The notes under the pieces: generated by a model
Seen by the model: the letters and a program-made list of their open reading frames with translations, nothing else
What the model was told of the DNA's origin: nothing
Database searches by the model: none
Source of the DNA: Bacteroidia bacterium
Lineage (GTDB): Bacteria; Bacteroidota; Bacteroidia; Bacteroidales; Prolixibacteraceae
Direction: 5' to 3'
Length of the DNA: 41,318 nucleotides
Assembly (NCBI GenBank): GCA_026391295.1
Contig: JAPLDS010000026.1
Location: 1-41,318 of the forward strand
Program-made: the position numbers and the translations under genes
In this document: in pieces, positions 18,001-25,656 of the stretch
How the letters are laid out: each line of letters opens with the position of its first letter
Numbering within the stretch: the stretch's first letter is position 1

Positions 18001-19774
18001 CCCATTGGCGATGGGTGATAACGAATATGTTGGCGCCATTGGGGCTCCATTTGCAATCACCGTTATTGGCGGGTTGAGCATGAGCACGCTGCTTACCCTA
18101 ATATTTATCCCAACGTTCTATTTCGGTCTTGAAAATGCAATTATTTGGATGAAAAGCCTGTCGCTTCGAACACGAATCATCCAAGGAGTTGTTGCGTTGT
18201 TGGGGATCTATTTGATTTATGTCCGTGTTGATTCGTTTTTATGGCAGATGCTCGATATGATTGCCTTGGTACTAGTTATCCCGGGTACCACTTGGTTTGT
18301 TAACAATAGTTTGCGTAAGGCTAAAGTATCTGTTGTTGATCCAAATGAACCGATTCAGATTCGGGTGCAAAATTTAGTGAAGATCTATAATTGGGGTGGA
18401 CGATTTAAACGTGAGTGGATCGGTAATACCCGCATTCGAGAAAGAGCAGGTCAGGTGAAATATTACAAGAGCTGGCGCGATTTTGATGATTTTATATGGG
18501 AACTTCCAATCTTAGGTTTCTTGTTCTATTTTACATTTGGCTACCTTCAGAGTGGATTGTTTATGTTTATTCTGTCGCATGTGATTTTCTTCTTGTCGTT
18601 ATATCTGTGGGGACCTATTCGCGAATACCTGAACTATAAAGGTGAGCGAGACGGCATTAGTTGGCCATCAAGAGTTGCAAAAATAGGTCTTGGATTTATC
18701 TATTGGATTCTACCTTCGATTATGCTGGTTCTACTATATTTAGCTTGGTCTTCGATAGGTTCTGTCGTTATGATAGGTGTCTTGTGGTACTTTGCATTAA
18801 CTGTCAATCGGACCGCTGAGATGCTCTATGTTCAGAATGTCAACATAGAACGGCTTCAAGGACGCTTTGCTGGTTCACGCCGGATGTTCTTTAAACTTGT
18901 TGAGCAGATGCCAATTATTGGTCGTAAGAGAGATGCTTTCAAAGCATTAAAAGGCGTTTCACTTCAGATAGATACCGGTATGATTGGGTTGTTAGGACCA
19001 AATGGCGCTGGAAAATCGACTATGATGCGAATTATCTGTGGTATTTATGAGCAAAGCTATGGGAAGGTTTGGATCAATGGAATCGATACACAAGAAAAAC
19101 GTGAAGAGCTTCAAGGTCTTATCGGATATCTGCCGCAGGAGTTTGGGTCGTATGAGAATATGTCTGCTTATGAATACTTAGATTACCAAGCATTGCTTAA
19201 AGGGCTTACAAATCCTGTTGAGCGCGCCACTCGAATTGAATATGTTCTGTCGTCAGTCCATCTTTGGGATCGCAAGGATGATAAGATTGGTGGGTTCTCT
19301 GGTGGTATGAAGCAGCGAATAGGAATTGCTCAGATCTTACTTCATCTTCCACGGATTCTTGTGGTCGATGAACCTACTGCAGGGCTGGATCCTCGTGAAC
19401 GGATTCGATTTAGAAACCTTCTTGTAGAGCTAAGTCGTGAACGTGTGGTGATCTTCTCGACCCATATTATTGAAGATATCTCAAGCTCTTGTAATCAGGT
19501 GGCTGTTGTGAATAGAGGGCAGCTGCACTACGCAGGAAATCCTGGCGACATGGTTAAATTAGCTGAGGGTCTAGTTTGGCAGTATTCCATTCCAGCAAAG
19601 GAATTTGATTCATTCCCAGCTAAAGATCGCGTGGTTCATCATTCGCGTGAGGGAGATATGATTAAATTACGGTTCTTGGCTGCCGAAAAGCCTTCTGCTG
19701 AGGCTATCTTAGTGAAGCCGGTACTTGAGGAAGCTTATTTGTGCTTGCTTAAAGGGATTAAAGTGACCATTTAA
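15008..19774 (+). CDS. RND efflux permease fused to an ABC ATPase with a membrane insert
   Basis: This is a single open frame of 1588 residues. Residues 1-1040 form a complete RND permease: TM1 MLFFGLSMMGYFSW, TM4 with Asp397 in LAVGMLLDNSVVVLENI, and TM10 LIGIVVNNGIILIDY, where Asn stands at the AcrB lysine position. A tract of 13 glycines lies at 649-661 in the second porter loop. Two extra helices follow (about 1050-1105). Residues 1116-1128 read IQIRVQNLVKIYN, a first ABC strand. About 180 residues with four more helices come next. The ATPase then resumes at FKALKGVSLQI (about 1310) with Walker A GPNGAGKST (about 1330), signature FSGGMKQR (about 1428) and Walker B ILVVDEPTAGLD (about 1450). 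Helix counts keep the ATPase cytoplasmic. An 8-codon frame at 14985-15011 overlaps the start codon. The function as an energised exporter is inferred. Confidence 0.9.
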   Translation: MNSIINRKVLISMLFFGLSMMGYFSWKNLSMELFPNAELPMLYVQVSSQLEVDPKYMESQAIVPLEGAIGTLQGIENMESTAQSRQGSIMVEFNKNINFKYTYLKVQEKVDEIKASLPEQFRVTVVKVDLNQMKNQFMQLQVLGSGGVDRVRNITDLKIKNELENVNGIAGVNVFGGREKSVEIQLDMNVCEAYKITAATIRNKITQNYKARAFTGNVYESNRQYFVQVTSEYDDLKDISNLVIAPGPILLKDVAKVYFGTKEETSYSRVNGKNSVSITLVNDAQSNLIELSHNTLATIARLNKDLASKDVQIKVQNNAADTMEKNLNQIGELALVGGVLAIIVLWIFLKNFQLVSIIALAIPISVLTAFNVFFGADISINSLTLVGMALAVGMLLDNSVVVLENIYRLRGIGLSPRDSVIQGTTEVWRSVFASTLTTITVFLPFIFSDNFLITLIGKNVGVSIISTLTISLFVAMLLVPMMAYSFLRKENSKKLSFNVVSTRNKLVQAYVMLMKYSLRKPAQTIVGVLLFFFVSIFLCLAVSMNNLTQVETKAFRISVTMPVGSTIEATDKIVSQIESRIDSLKEKEDVSSNIQLENATVNVLLKENYKTISKRTIAQIRDDVRARVEDVSGAVIDISDASETTASAGGGGGGGGGGGGGRQTSTGTGNMMKLLGVGANQERILIKGQDFDVMKNVASDLQYYLESLESMSRVRVSYSDNRPEVHLRFHPLTMSENNIALGNISGELNSFNKETNTNIKFKQGTDEYDILIKEMPKLGTTLEQQKKPRTIYELRNLPIPDSKGTMHDLQSISEIIYSSGAANITRVNREKQIEVSYSFVAAAQDSKDLLTSYRADVDKVVEGYKLPAGVAVQVLHEEDPLKDFYFLILAAFILIFMILASVFESISTPFVLMFSIPLAAIGSFVALIVTHNSLFSANTLIGFIILIGIVVNNGIILIDYTNILRKRGFRTERALILAGMSRIRPILITAIVTVIAMFPLAMGDNEYVGAIGAPFAITVIGGLSMSTLLTLIFIPTFYFGLENAIIWMKSLSLRTRIIQGVVALLGIYLIYVRVDSFLWQMLDMIALVLVIPGTTWFVNNSLRKAKVSVVDPNEPIQIRVQNLVKIYNWGGRFKREWIGNTRIRERAGQVKYYKSWRDFDDFIWELPILGFLFYFTFGYLQSGLFMFILSHVIFFLSLYLWGPIREYLNYKGERDGISWPSRVAKIGLGFIYWILPSIMLVLLYLAWSSIGSVVMIGVLWYFALTVNRTAEMLYVQNVNIERLQGRFAGSRRMFFKLVEQMPIIGRKRDAFKALKGVSLQIDTGMIGLLGPNGAGKSTMMRIICGIYEQSYGKVWINGIDTQEKREELQGLIGYLPQEFGSYENMSAYEYLDYQALLKGLTNPVERATRIEYVLSSVHLWDRKDDKIGGFSGGMKQRIGIAQILLHLPRILVVDEPTAGLDPRERIRFRNLLVELSRERVVIFSTHIIEDISSSCNQVAVVNRGQLHYAGNPGDMVKLAEGLVWQYSIPAKEFDSFPAKDRVVHHSREGDMIKLRFLAAEKPSAEAILVKPVLEEAYLCLLKGIKVTI
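16952..16990 (+). repeat. Poly-glycine codon tract, (GGTGGTGGA)x3 plus four more Gly codons
   Basis: Thirteen consecutive glycine codons lie inside the RND-ABC fusion gene. The first 27 bp are three perfect copies of the 9-mer GGTGGTGGA. The tract lies in the second periplasmic porter loop, followed by RQTSTGTG, and probably acts as a flexible linker. The repeat is prone to length change by slippage in multiples of 3 or 9, which would keep the frame. Confidence 0.9.
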
Positions 19775-19787
19775 TAGTAATAAAAGG

Positions 19788-20531
19788 ATGAATAAATCTT
19801 CTCAAATCATATCAAAAGAGAGCAAAACATATTTCTGGATCGACCTAGTCCGGAAGATGGCTAAATACAATCTGAAAATTATTTTTGCTGGTCGGTTTAT
19901 CTGGTTCGTTATAGCTGCGCTATTTTTCTTTTTGCTTTTGTCTGTTAATTTAGTCTTTAATGTGCAGGGTTACGACTCTTCGAATGTTTATGGGATCTTG
20001 ATATTCCCTGGAATACTGCTGGTTTTTTATCCCACCGTATTTGGCATTCAGAGTGATGCCGATAATCGAATTCTAGAGATCTTATTTGGTATTCCCAACT
20101 ATCGTTATAAAGTATGGCTTGTAAGACTGGTGATGATCTTTTTACTCACCTGGTTCTTTCTTTATCTCTTTTGTTGGGTCGGCTATTTTGGATTGATTCC
20201 ATTCCCGGTTTTCGAAATGTCGTGGCAGCTAATGTTCCCCATATTATTCTTAGGCTCATGTGCATTTTTAATCTCCACCATGGTGAAGAATGGGAATGGT
20301 ACTGCAGTGGTCATGATTATTATTGGCGTTTTACTGTTGATGTTTAGTGATTCGCTGAACCGAACACAATGGAATGTGTTTCATAATCCATATACCATCC
20401 CGAATAATATGAATGAGATGATTTGGTCGCAGATCTCTCAGAAAAGCAGACTATTCCTAGTCATCTCAAGTGTGGTATTCTTCTTGGGTGGACTGACTAA
20501 TCTACAGCAGCGGGAGAAATTTCTGATATAA
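19788..20531 (+). CDS. ABC-2-like membrane permease subunit
   Basis: This 247-residue protein has an amphipathic cytosolic N-terminus and six predicted helices (about residues 37-58, 66-86, 108-133, 146-164, 172-190 and 222-238). Helix spacing and the loop PTVFGIQSDADNRILEILFGIPNYRYK, quoted by its ends PTVFGIQSDADNR and ILFGIPNYRYK, follow the ABC-2 permease pattern. It starts 13 bp after the RND-ABC fusion and is the last gene of the locus, so it is the obvious membrane partner for the fused ATPase or for the free ATPase at 4948. It converges with trpS, whose stop is only 21 bp away. Confidence 0.8.
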   Translation: MNKSSQIISKESKTYFWIDLVRKMAKYNLKIIFAGRFIWFVIAALFFFLLLSVNLVFNVQGYDSSNVYGILIFPGILLVFYPTVFGIQSDADNRILEILFGIPNYRYKVWLVRLVMIFLLTWFFLYLFCWVGYFGLIPFPVFEMSWQLMFPILFLGSCAFLISTMVKNGNGTAVVMIIIGVLLLMFSDSLNRTQWNVFHNPYTIPNNMNEMIWSQISQKSRLFLVISSVVFFLGGLTNLQQREKFLI

Positions 20532-20552
20532 GAACTCTTGGTCTGCTTTGGA

Positions 20553-21512
20553 CTAGTAGAACTTTCTAAATCCAATAATTTCTCTAACTTCTTGAAGTGT
20601 TTTTGAGGCAGAGGCACGGGCTTTCTCAGCACCATTTCGGGCAACTTTTGATAGATATTCTTCGTCTTTGACAATATCCTCAATACTAGTCCGGATAGGA
20701 GTTGTAAAGGTGATAATATCCTCAGCTAGCTGCTTTTTTAGATCGCCGTGAGCCACCGTATCAGGCGTCGATACAACTTCCATCAAGGTAAATAGATTTT
20801 TTATAACCTCAGGCTTTTGCTGATTGTCTTCCGTTGGACCGGTATCGGTTACGGCACGCATCACCTTCTTGCGGATGCTTTCAGGTGATTCTGCTAAGGC
20901 AATGGCATTCCCTTCTGATTTTCCCATCTTGCCTGAACCATCCAAACCTGGAATTTTTACCATGTCTTTTCCTTCAAAGGTATATGGCCGAGGAATAGGA
21001 AAGGTTTCCACGTTATACATTCGATTAAAACGACGTGCAAAAGTGCGAGCCATCTCAAGATTTTGCTCTTGGTCTTTTCCAACAGGAACTAAATTTGCTT
21101 TGTGGATGATGATATCCGCAGCCATTAGCACGGGATAAGTAAGGAGTCCGGCATTTACATTGTCTGGTTGCTGACGAGCCTTGTCCTTAAATGAGGTGGT
21201 TCGCTCGAGTTCGCCTAGATAGGCGTTCATATTTAATAATAGGTATAGTTCTGGGATCTCAGGAACGTCACTTTGAACAAAGATTGTTGCTTTGTCAGGA
21301 TCAATGCCACAGGCTAAATACTCAGCCATTACTTGCTTCACATTGATGTGCAGATCGGCTGGTGTAGGATGTGTCGTTAGGGAATGAAAATCCGCAATGA
21401 AAAAATAGGTGTTGTGCTCATTCTGCATTTCGATGAAATTTTTCACCGCTCCAAAATAGTTTCCTAAATGCAGATTTCCTGTCGAACGTATTCCACTTAC
21501 AACTGTTGGCAT
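20553..21512 (-). CDS. trpS: Tryptophanyl-tRNA synthetase
   Basis: This 319-residue class I synthetase charges tRNA-Trp. The HIGH-type motif is TGNLHLGNY (residues 11-19). The KMSKS-type motif is KMGKS (195-199), with Gly in place of the first Ser, a variant seen in many bacterial TrpRS. Between them are the tryptophan-pocket and dimer segments (LLTYPVLMAADIIIHKA, VPVGKDQEQNLEMAR). The length is close to the usual 320-340 residues of bacterial TrpRS. It is convergent with the preceding export locus and has its own upstream space. Confidence 0.97.
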   Translation of the reverse strand: MPTVVSGIRSTGNLHLGNYFGAVKNFIEMQNEHNTYFFIADFHSLTTHPTPADLHINVKQVMAEYLACGIDPDKATIFVQSDVPEIPELYLLLNMNAYLGELERTTSFKDKARQQPDNVNAGLLTYPVLMAADIIIHKANLVPVGKDQEQNLEMARTFARRFNRMYNVETFPIPRPYTFEGKDMVKIPGLDGSGKMGKSEGNAIALAESPESIRKKVMRAVTDTGPTEDNQQKPEVIKNLFTLMEVVSTPDTVAHGDLKKQLAEDIITFTTPIRTSIEDIVKDEEYLSKVARNGAEKARASASKTLQEVREIIGFRKFY

Positions 21513-21570
21513 GTGCTAGTCTTTATATTTTTATGGGTACAAAAATATAAAAACCATTGCAATAGTTGTT

Positions 21571-22305
21571 CTAATCTTCGTTTACTACGATTTCGTAGTT
21601 TTCTTGACTGATAAGTTCCTCTCCTTTGAACCTTAGTAACAGCTGAGCTATGGCTAAAGTGTCTTTCTCGCAGTACCTGGCAATTCTTTGAATGTCTCCC
21701 TCTTGATAATAGATGTCTCCAACTTGACTGCCATCAATGTCGTCTTTAGGTGTTGGGACATCAAAAATGGCACACAATAGCTCCAGTGAGGTATAGTGTT
21801 TGTAATCGCCAAACTTCCAAAGTTGTAAGGTGTCGATCATGATCTCTTTAAGTTCCCATGGCTTAGCTCCTGCAATGTCTAACGTTGGAGGGAGTTGTAG
21901 CCCGTTGATAAGCATACGCCGTGCAATGTATGGAAAATCAAATTCTTGTCCATTGTGTGCGCAGATTTTATGGGATGGATTACTCATAAACGCTGTAAGC
22001 ATCGCAGAGAATTCCTCTAGTATTACCTTCTCGTCAGACCCGCAATATGACTTTACTCGATAGGCACGTTCTTTCCCTTTTCTGAAAATTTTCCCCGCTG
22101 AGATGCAAACTATCTTTCCGAATTCAGCATAAATGGCCGCTCTGCCGTAAAGCTCCTCCGCCGTCTCGCCCTCTTTGGAAATCTGTGCTGCTTTTTTTAT
22201 CCAGAGTTTTTGAATCTTCTCAGGAGCATCATCAAGTTTCTGGTGCTGAGAGACAGTCTCAATATCAATGAATAATACATGTTCAGGTAATAGTCTTGGA
22301 AGCAT
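21571..22305 (-). CDS. PolB-type 3'-5' exonuclease (DEDDy family)
   Basis: This protein has 244 residues when started at ATG 22305 (MLPRLLPEHVLFIDIETV). A longer in-frame start at 22401 would add 32 hydrophobic, low-complexity residues that do not look like part of the fold. The DEDDy catalytic residues are visible: Asp and Glu in FIDIETV (about 13-17), an Asp in AHNGQEFDFPYIARRML, and the Tyr-xxx-Asp motif in ARYCEKDTLA near the C-terminus. This matches the family of predicted exonucleases related to the proofreading domain of B-family DNA polymerases. The role is probably DNA repair or RNA/DNA turnover. It lies 58 bp from trpS on the same strand. Confidence 0.87.
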   Translation of the reverse strand: MLPRLLPEHVLFIDIETVSQHQKLDDAPEKIQKLWIKKAAQISKEGETAEELYGRAAIYAEFGKIVCISAGKIFRKGKERAYRVKSYCGSDEKVILEEFSAMLTAFMSNPSHKICAHNGQEFDFPYIARRMLINGLQLPPTLDIAGAKPWELKEIMIDTLQLWKFGDYKHYTSLELLCAIFDVPTPKDDIDGSQVGDIYYQEGDIQRIARYCEKDTLAIAQLLLRFKGEELISQENYEIVVNED

Positions 22306-22475
22306 TTGTTTGGTTGTAAAATTTATTAGGAAATTGATGAATGTTGTACTGTGTAAATAAAATTGTTTCTCAGTTTGCGGTTTATTGAAGTGCCTATCCA
22401 AATTTAAGGAAATATTCTGTTATTCTAATCACTTATTTGAAAGTTGTTTTAAACTCAGATTGACTATAAAAGTGT

Positions 22476-22483
22476 TAGTTTTG
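22476..22483 (+). promoter_or_regulatory. Bacteroidota -7 box (TAGTTTTG) before the Dabb gene
   Basis: TAGTTTTG matches TAnnTTTG and lies 22 bp before the ATG at 22506, in the 200-bp divergent gap with the exonuclease gene. No good TTTG lies 19 bp further up, so the call is tentative. Confidence 0.4.
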
Positions 22484-22505
22484 CATTCAATAAATTTAAT
22501 TAGTC

Positions 22506-22808
22506 ATGATTAACCACGTTGTTCTCTTTAAACTTAAGTCGTTTGAGACTGAAGCCCAAAAAATAGAAGCAAAAGATAAGGTCATTGAATCTTTGTTGGC
22601 GCTAAAAAATAAGATATCCGAAATACGCCATATCGAAGTGGGCGGTCATCATCAACTGGAGGATGGCTCATTTGATATCTGTTTGATATCTCATTTCGAC
22701 TCCTTGGAGGGATTGCAAGCTTACCAAATTCATCCTGAGCATCTTAAGGTGGTCGATATTGTTCGGGCAAATGCCTCGGATAGAGCTGTTGTTGACTTTC
22801 AATTCTAA
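22506..22808 (+). CDS. Dabb (stress-responsive A/B barrel) domain protein
   Basis: This 100-residue protein consists of one Dabb ferredoxin-like barrel. It opens with MINHVVLFKLKSF and has central strands IRHIEVGGHHQ and DICLISHFDSLEGLQAYQIHPEHLKV, quoted in part as HFDSLEGLQAY and HPEHLKV. This ending motif (HPxH) is typical of the family. The domain forms dimeric alpha/beta barrels in enzymes and proteins of mostly unknown function. It is 8 bp before manA and probably co-transcribed with it. Confidence 0.9.
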   Translation: MINHVVLFKLKSFETEAQKIEAKDKVIESLLALKNKISEIRHIEVGGHHQLEDGSFDICLISHFDSLEGLQAYQIHPEHLKVVDIVRANASDRAVVDFQF

Positions 22809-22816
22809 TCTTCCGA

Positions 22817-23803
22817 ATGAATAATCTCTATCCATTAAAATTCGCTCCCATTTGCAAGGACAAAATCTGGGGTGGCAACAAACTAAATAAGCTTTTAAAT
22901 AAACAGTATCCTCAATTGTCCAATTGCGGTGAGTCGTGGGAGTTGTCTGGTATTCAAGATGATATTTCTGTGGTTTCGAATGGCTTTTTAGAAGGTAATG
23001 ACCTTGAGGAGTTGATTGAGGTTTACATGGGTGATTTAGTGGGGGAGAAGGTGTATGAGAAGTTTGGTACCGAATTTCCGCTATTAATCAAATTTATTGA
23101 TGCTAATGATTACCTCTCGATCCAAGTTCATCCGAACGATGAGTTGGCGCTGGAAAGGCACGATGCATTTGGAAAAACTGAGATGTGGGTTGTGATTCAG
23201 GCAGACCCTGGATCTAAGCTTATCACAGGCTTCAATCGAAAAATTACAAAAGAACAGTATCTGGATCATCTAAATAAGGGGACTGTTGAGGATGTATTAA
23301 ATTACGAAGTGGTGAAAGCCGGCGATGTGTTTTTTATGCCAGCGGGTAGAATTCATGCCATCGGCAAAGGTATTGTCGTTGCAGAGATTCAGCAAACCTC
23401 CGATGTGACCTATCGTATATTTGATTTTAACCGTGTAGATGCGGATGGGAATTTGCGAGAATTACACAATGATTTGGCACTAGATGCTATTGATTTTAGT
23501 TATCACGCAACATACAGAACAGAATATAAATCAATCGATAATCAGCCTGTTCGTCTGGCTGAGTGTGCTTATTTTACCACAAATATCTTACCTTTAACGG
23601 CATCTGTTGATCGTGATTTTACCGATCAGGATACGTTTGTAATCTATATGTGCATTGAAGGGCAGGGTCAACTAGATTGGGATGGTCAAAAGATTGAGTT
23701 TGTTTTAGGAGATACTCTACTAATACCTGCTCAACTAGGAAGCTTCTCGCTGGCAGCAGCTGCAGAAACCAAAGCCAATCTGATTGAGATTTATATCGCA
23801 TAG
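22817..23803 (+). CDS. manA: Mannose-6-phosphate isomerase, class I
   Basis: This 328-residue cupin enzyme interconverts mannose-6-phosphate and fructose-6-phosphate, feeding GDP-mannose and related nucleotide sugars. Metal ligands typical of the family are visible: Gln and His in LSIQVHPND (about 95-103), Glu in FGKTEMW (about 113-119) and His in MPAGRIHAIGKG (about 173-184). The protein is of the short (about 320-residue) Bacillus/Bacteroides form and lacks the extra helical domain of the E. coli enzyme. It lies 8 bp after the Dabb gene. Confidence 0.95.
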   Translation: MNNLYPLKFAPICKDKIWGGNKLNKLLNKQYPQLSNCGESWELSGIQDDISVVSNGFLEGNDLEELIEVYMGDLVGEKVYEKFGTEFPLLIKFIDANDYLSIQVHPNDELALERHDAFGKTEMWVVIQADPGSKLITGFNRKITKEQYLDHLNKGTVEDVLNYEVVKAGDVFFMPAGRIHAIGKGIVVAEIQQTSDVTYRIFDFNRVDADGNLRELHNDLALDAIDFSYHATYRTEYKSIDNQPVRLAECAYFTTNILPLTASVDRDFTDQDTFVIYMCIEGQGQLDWDGQKIEFVLGDTLLIPAQLGSFSLAAAAETKANLIEIYIA

Positions 23804-23863
23804 TTTAGCTTGCCGGATATCGCTGGATCATACGTTTCAGCTAAGTATTTATAAAACAATCAA

Positions 23864-24466
23864 ATGATTATAAAAAAAGCAGAGTTTGTAATAAGTAATT
23901 CGGATCCAAAGCTTTGTCCTCCAACGGATTTGCCAGAGTTTGCATTTGTTGGCAGATCAAACGTTGGAAAATCCTCACTTATTAATATGCTTACCGGCTT
24001 TGGCGACTTAGCCAAAGTGTCAGCAGCGCCTGGAAAAACAAGACTGATAAATCATTTTAATATTAATGATGAATGGTTTCTAGTCGATCTTCCGGGTTAT
24101 GGCTTTGCGAAAATTGGGCGCTCTTCTCGTCTTCAATGGCTATCCTTTATTCGAGAGTATTTAGCTATCCGCGAGAATCTATATTGCGTTTTTGCACTAA
24201 TCGATTCACGTCATAAGCCTCAAGCGAACGATTTAGAGTTTATGACCTATTTGGGTTACCACGAAATACCTTTTTCAATTGTTTTCACAAAGGCTGATAA
24301 ACTTTCAAAACGCCAATTGGATTTGAATATTACAGCTTATAAGAACGAATTACTGAAATCTTGGGAAGAACTTCCAACCATATTTATTACCTCCTCTGGT
24401 AAGAAGCTTGGTCGGGATGAGATTCTTGGATTTATAGATCAGGTTGTTAAGCCTGTCAAAAACTGA
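23864..24466 (+). CDS. engB: Ribosome biogenesis GTPase EngB (YihA/YsxC)
   Basis: This 200-residue TRAFAC-class GTPase is needed for assembly of the large ribosomal subunit. The GTP-binding motifs are complete: G1 GRSNVGKSS (30-38), G2 in AAPGKTRLINHF, G3 DLPGYG, G4 TKAD and G5 TSS. The N-terminal IIKKAEFVISNSD lead-in is typical of the family. It lies 60 bp after manA and is followed by a strong terminator hairpin. Confidence 0.97.
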   Translation: MIIKKAEFVISNSDPKLCPPTDLPEFAFVGRSNVGKSSLINMLTGFGDLAKVSAAPGKTRLINHFNINDEWFLVDLPGYGFAKIGRSSRLQWLSFIREYLAIRENLYCVFALIDSRHKPQANDLEFMTYLGYHEIPFSIVFTKADKLSKRQLDLNITAYKNELLKSWEELPTIFITSSGKKLGRDEILGFIDQVVKPVKN

Positions 24467-24495
24467 TCGGATTAGGTTATTAACTATTGGGTGAT

Positions 24496-24536
24496 AAAAT
24501 CAGGAAAAAAGATTGTTTTTCACTGATTTTCTTTTC
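24496..24536 (+). terminator. Rho-independent terminator after engB
   Basis: AAAATCAG (24496-24503) pairs with CTGATTTT (24523-24530). The stem is extended inward by GAAAAA (504-509) with TTTTTC (516-521), and CTTTTC follows. Only one base (A at 24522) is bulged. It separates the manA/engB transcript from prs. Confidence 0.75.
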
Positions 24537-24546
24537 TCAATATTTC

Positions 24547-24554
24547 TACTTTTG
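24547..24554 (+). promoter_or_regulatory. Bacteroidota -7 box (TACTTTTG) before prs
   Basis: TACTTTTG matches TAnnTTTG, lies just after the engB terminator and 48 bp before the prs start. The -33 position has only T-rich sequence, without an exact TTTG. Confidence 0.45.
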
Positions 24555-24602
24555 TCTACACAAGGTAACCCAGTATAAATTCAACTTTGAAAAACATCAC
24601 CT

Positions 24603-25535
24603 ATGTCTACAGGATTTATTAAAATCTTTGCCGGTACTGAATCTAAATATTTAGCAGAACAAATAGCCCAAAATGCTGGTATGGAATTGGGTAAGTCTTG
24701 TTGTCCGCGTTTTTCTGATGGTGAATTTGAGCCTTGTTATGAAGAGACTATTCGTGGTTCATTTACGTTTATTGTTCAGTCAACATTTCCACCCGCAGAT
24801 AATTTATTGGAATTGCTTTTTATGATTGATGCGGCTAAACGTGCCTCTTCCTATAAAATTATTGCTGTGATGCCTTATTTTGGATTTGCGCGCCAAGATA
24901 GAAAAGATCGTCCTCGAGTTTCAATCGGGGCTAAGGTTGTTGCTGATATGCTCTCTGTGGCAGGTATCGACCGTTTGATCACCATGGATCTGCATGCGGA
25001 TCAGATTCAAGGGTTTTTTGATGTCCCAGTAGATCACTTAAGTGCAGTTGCCTTATTTGTCCCTTATATTCAACAGATGGGACTTAAAGATATTATGGTT
25101 GCGTCTCCGGATGTGGGTGGTACCAAGCGTGCGAATGTTTTTGCGAAGCACCTTAAAACAGATTTAGTTATCTGTCATAAATCACGTAGTAAAGCCAATC
25201 AAGTAGATTCTATGACTCTGATTGGTGACGTGGAAGGTAAAGATGTAATTATCATTGACGATATTATTGATACTGCAGGTACTGTAACGAAGGCGGCTGA
25301 ACTTATGAAAGCTAAGGGCGCTCGCTCGGTAAGAGCTTTTGCTACACATGCTGTTCTCTCTGGTCCTGCCTATGAGCGTATCGAAGCTTCAAGTCTTGAC
25401 GAGTTGCTAGTGACCGATTCAATTCCCCTTGCTCGTCCTTCTTCAAAGATCACCGTTATCTCTTGTACCCCTTTATTTGCTGATGTTATTCAAAAGGTTT
25501 ACGAAAATAAATCAATCAGTACTGCATTTATCTAA
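24603..25535 (+). CDS. prs: Ribose-phosphate pyrophosphokinase
   Basis: This 310-residue PRPP synthetase transfers pyrophosphate from ATP to ribose-5-phosphate, supplying nucleotide, histidine and tryptophan synthesis. The ATP-site loop is FGFARQDRKDRPRVSIGAK (about 97-115). The metal/phosphate segment is TMDLHADQIQGFF (about 127-139), followed by SPDVGGTKRA. The PRPP-binding signature is VIIIDDIIDTAGTV (about 216-229). The length is typical of class I enzymes. The gene has its own -7 box and precedes rplY, an order common in Bacteroidota. Confidence 0.97.
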   Translation: MSTGFIKIFAGTESKYLAEQIAQNAGMELGKSCCPRFSDGEFEPCYEETIRGSFTFIVQSTFPPADNLLELLFMIDAAKRASSYKIIAVMPYFGFARQDRKDRPRVSIGAKVVADMLSVAGIDRLITMDLHADQIQGFFDVPVDHLSAVALFVPYIQQMGLKDIMVASPDVGGTKRANVFAKHLKTDLVICHKSRSKANQVDSMTLIGDVEGKDVIIIDDIIDTAGTVTKAAELMKAKGARSVRAFATHAVLSGPAYERIEASSLDELLVTDSIPLARPSSKITVISCTPLFADVIQKVYENKSISTAFI

Positions 25536-25542
25536 GATTTAT

Positions 25543-25550
25543 TATCTTTG
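25543..25550 (+). promoter_or_regulatory. Bacteroidota -7 box (TATCTTTG) before rplY
   Basis: TATCTTTG followed by CGCCC is the form often seen before highly expressed Bacteroidota genes. It lies in the 121-bp gap between prs and rplY, 106 bp before the rplY ATG, and implies a long leader. No exact TTTG lies 19 bp upstream. Confidence 0.5.
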
Positions 25551-25656
25551 CGCCCAGTTTTACAACATGCCTTTGGTGGTGTGATGCGGATACCTTGCTT
25601 TTTAGGAGGAGATCTGAGTAAACACTTAGTTACAAAACAGTTAATATTTAAATCAA

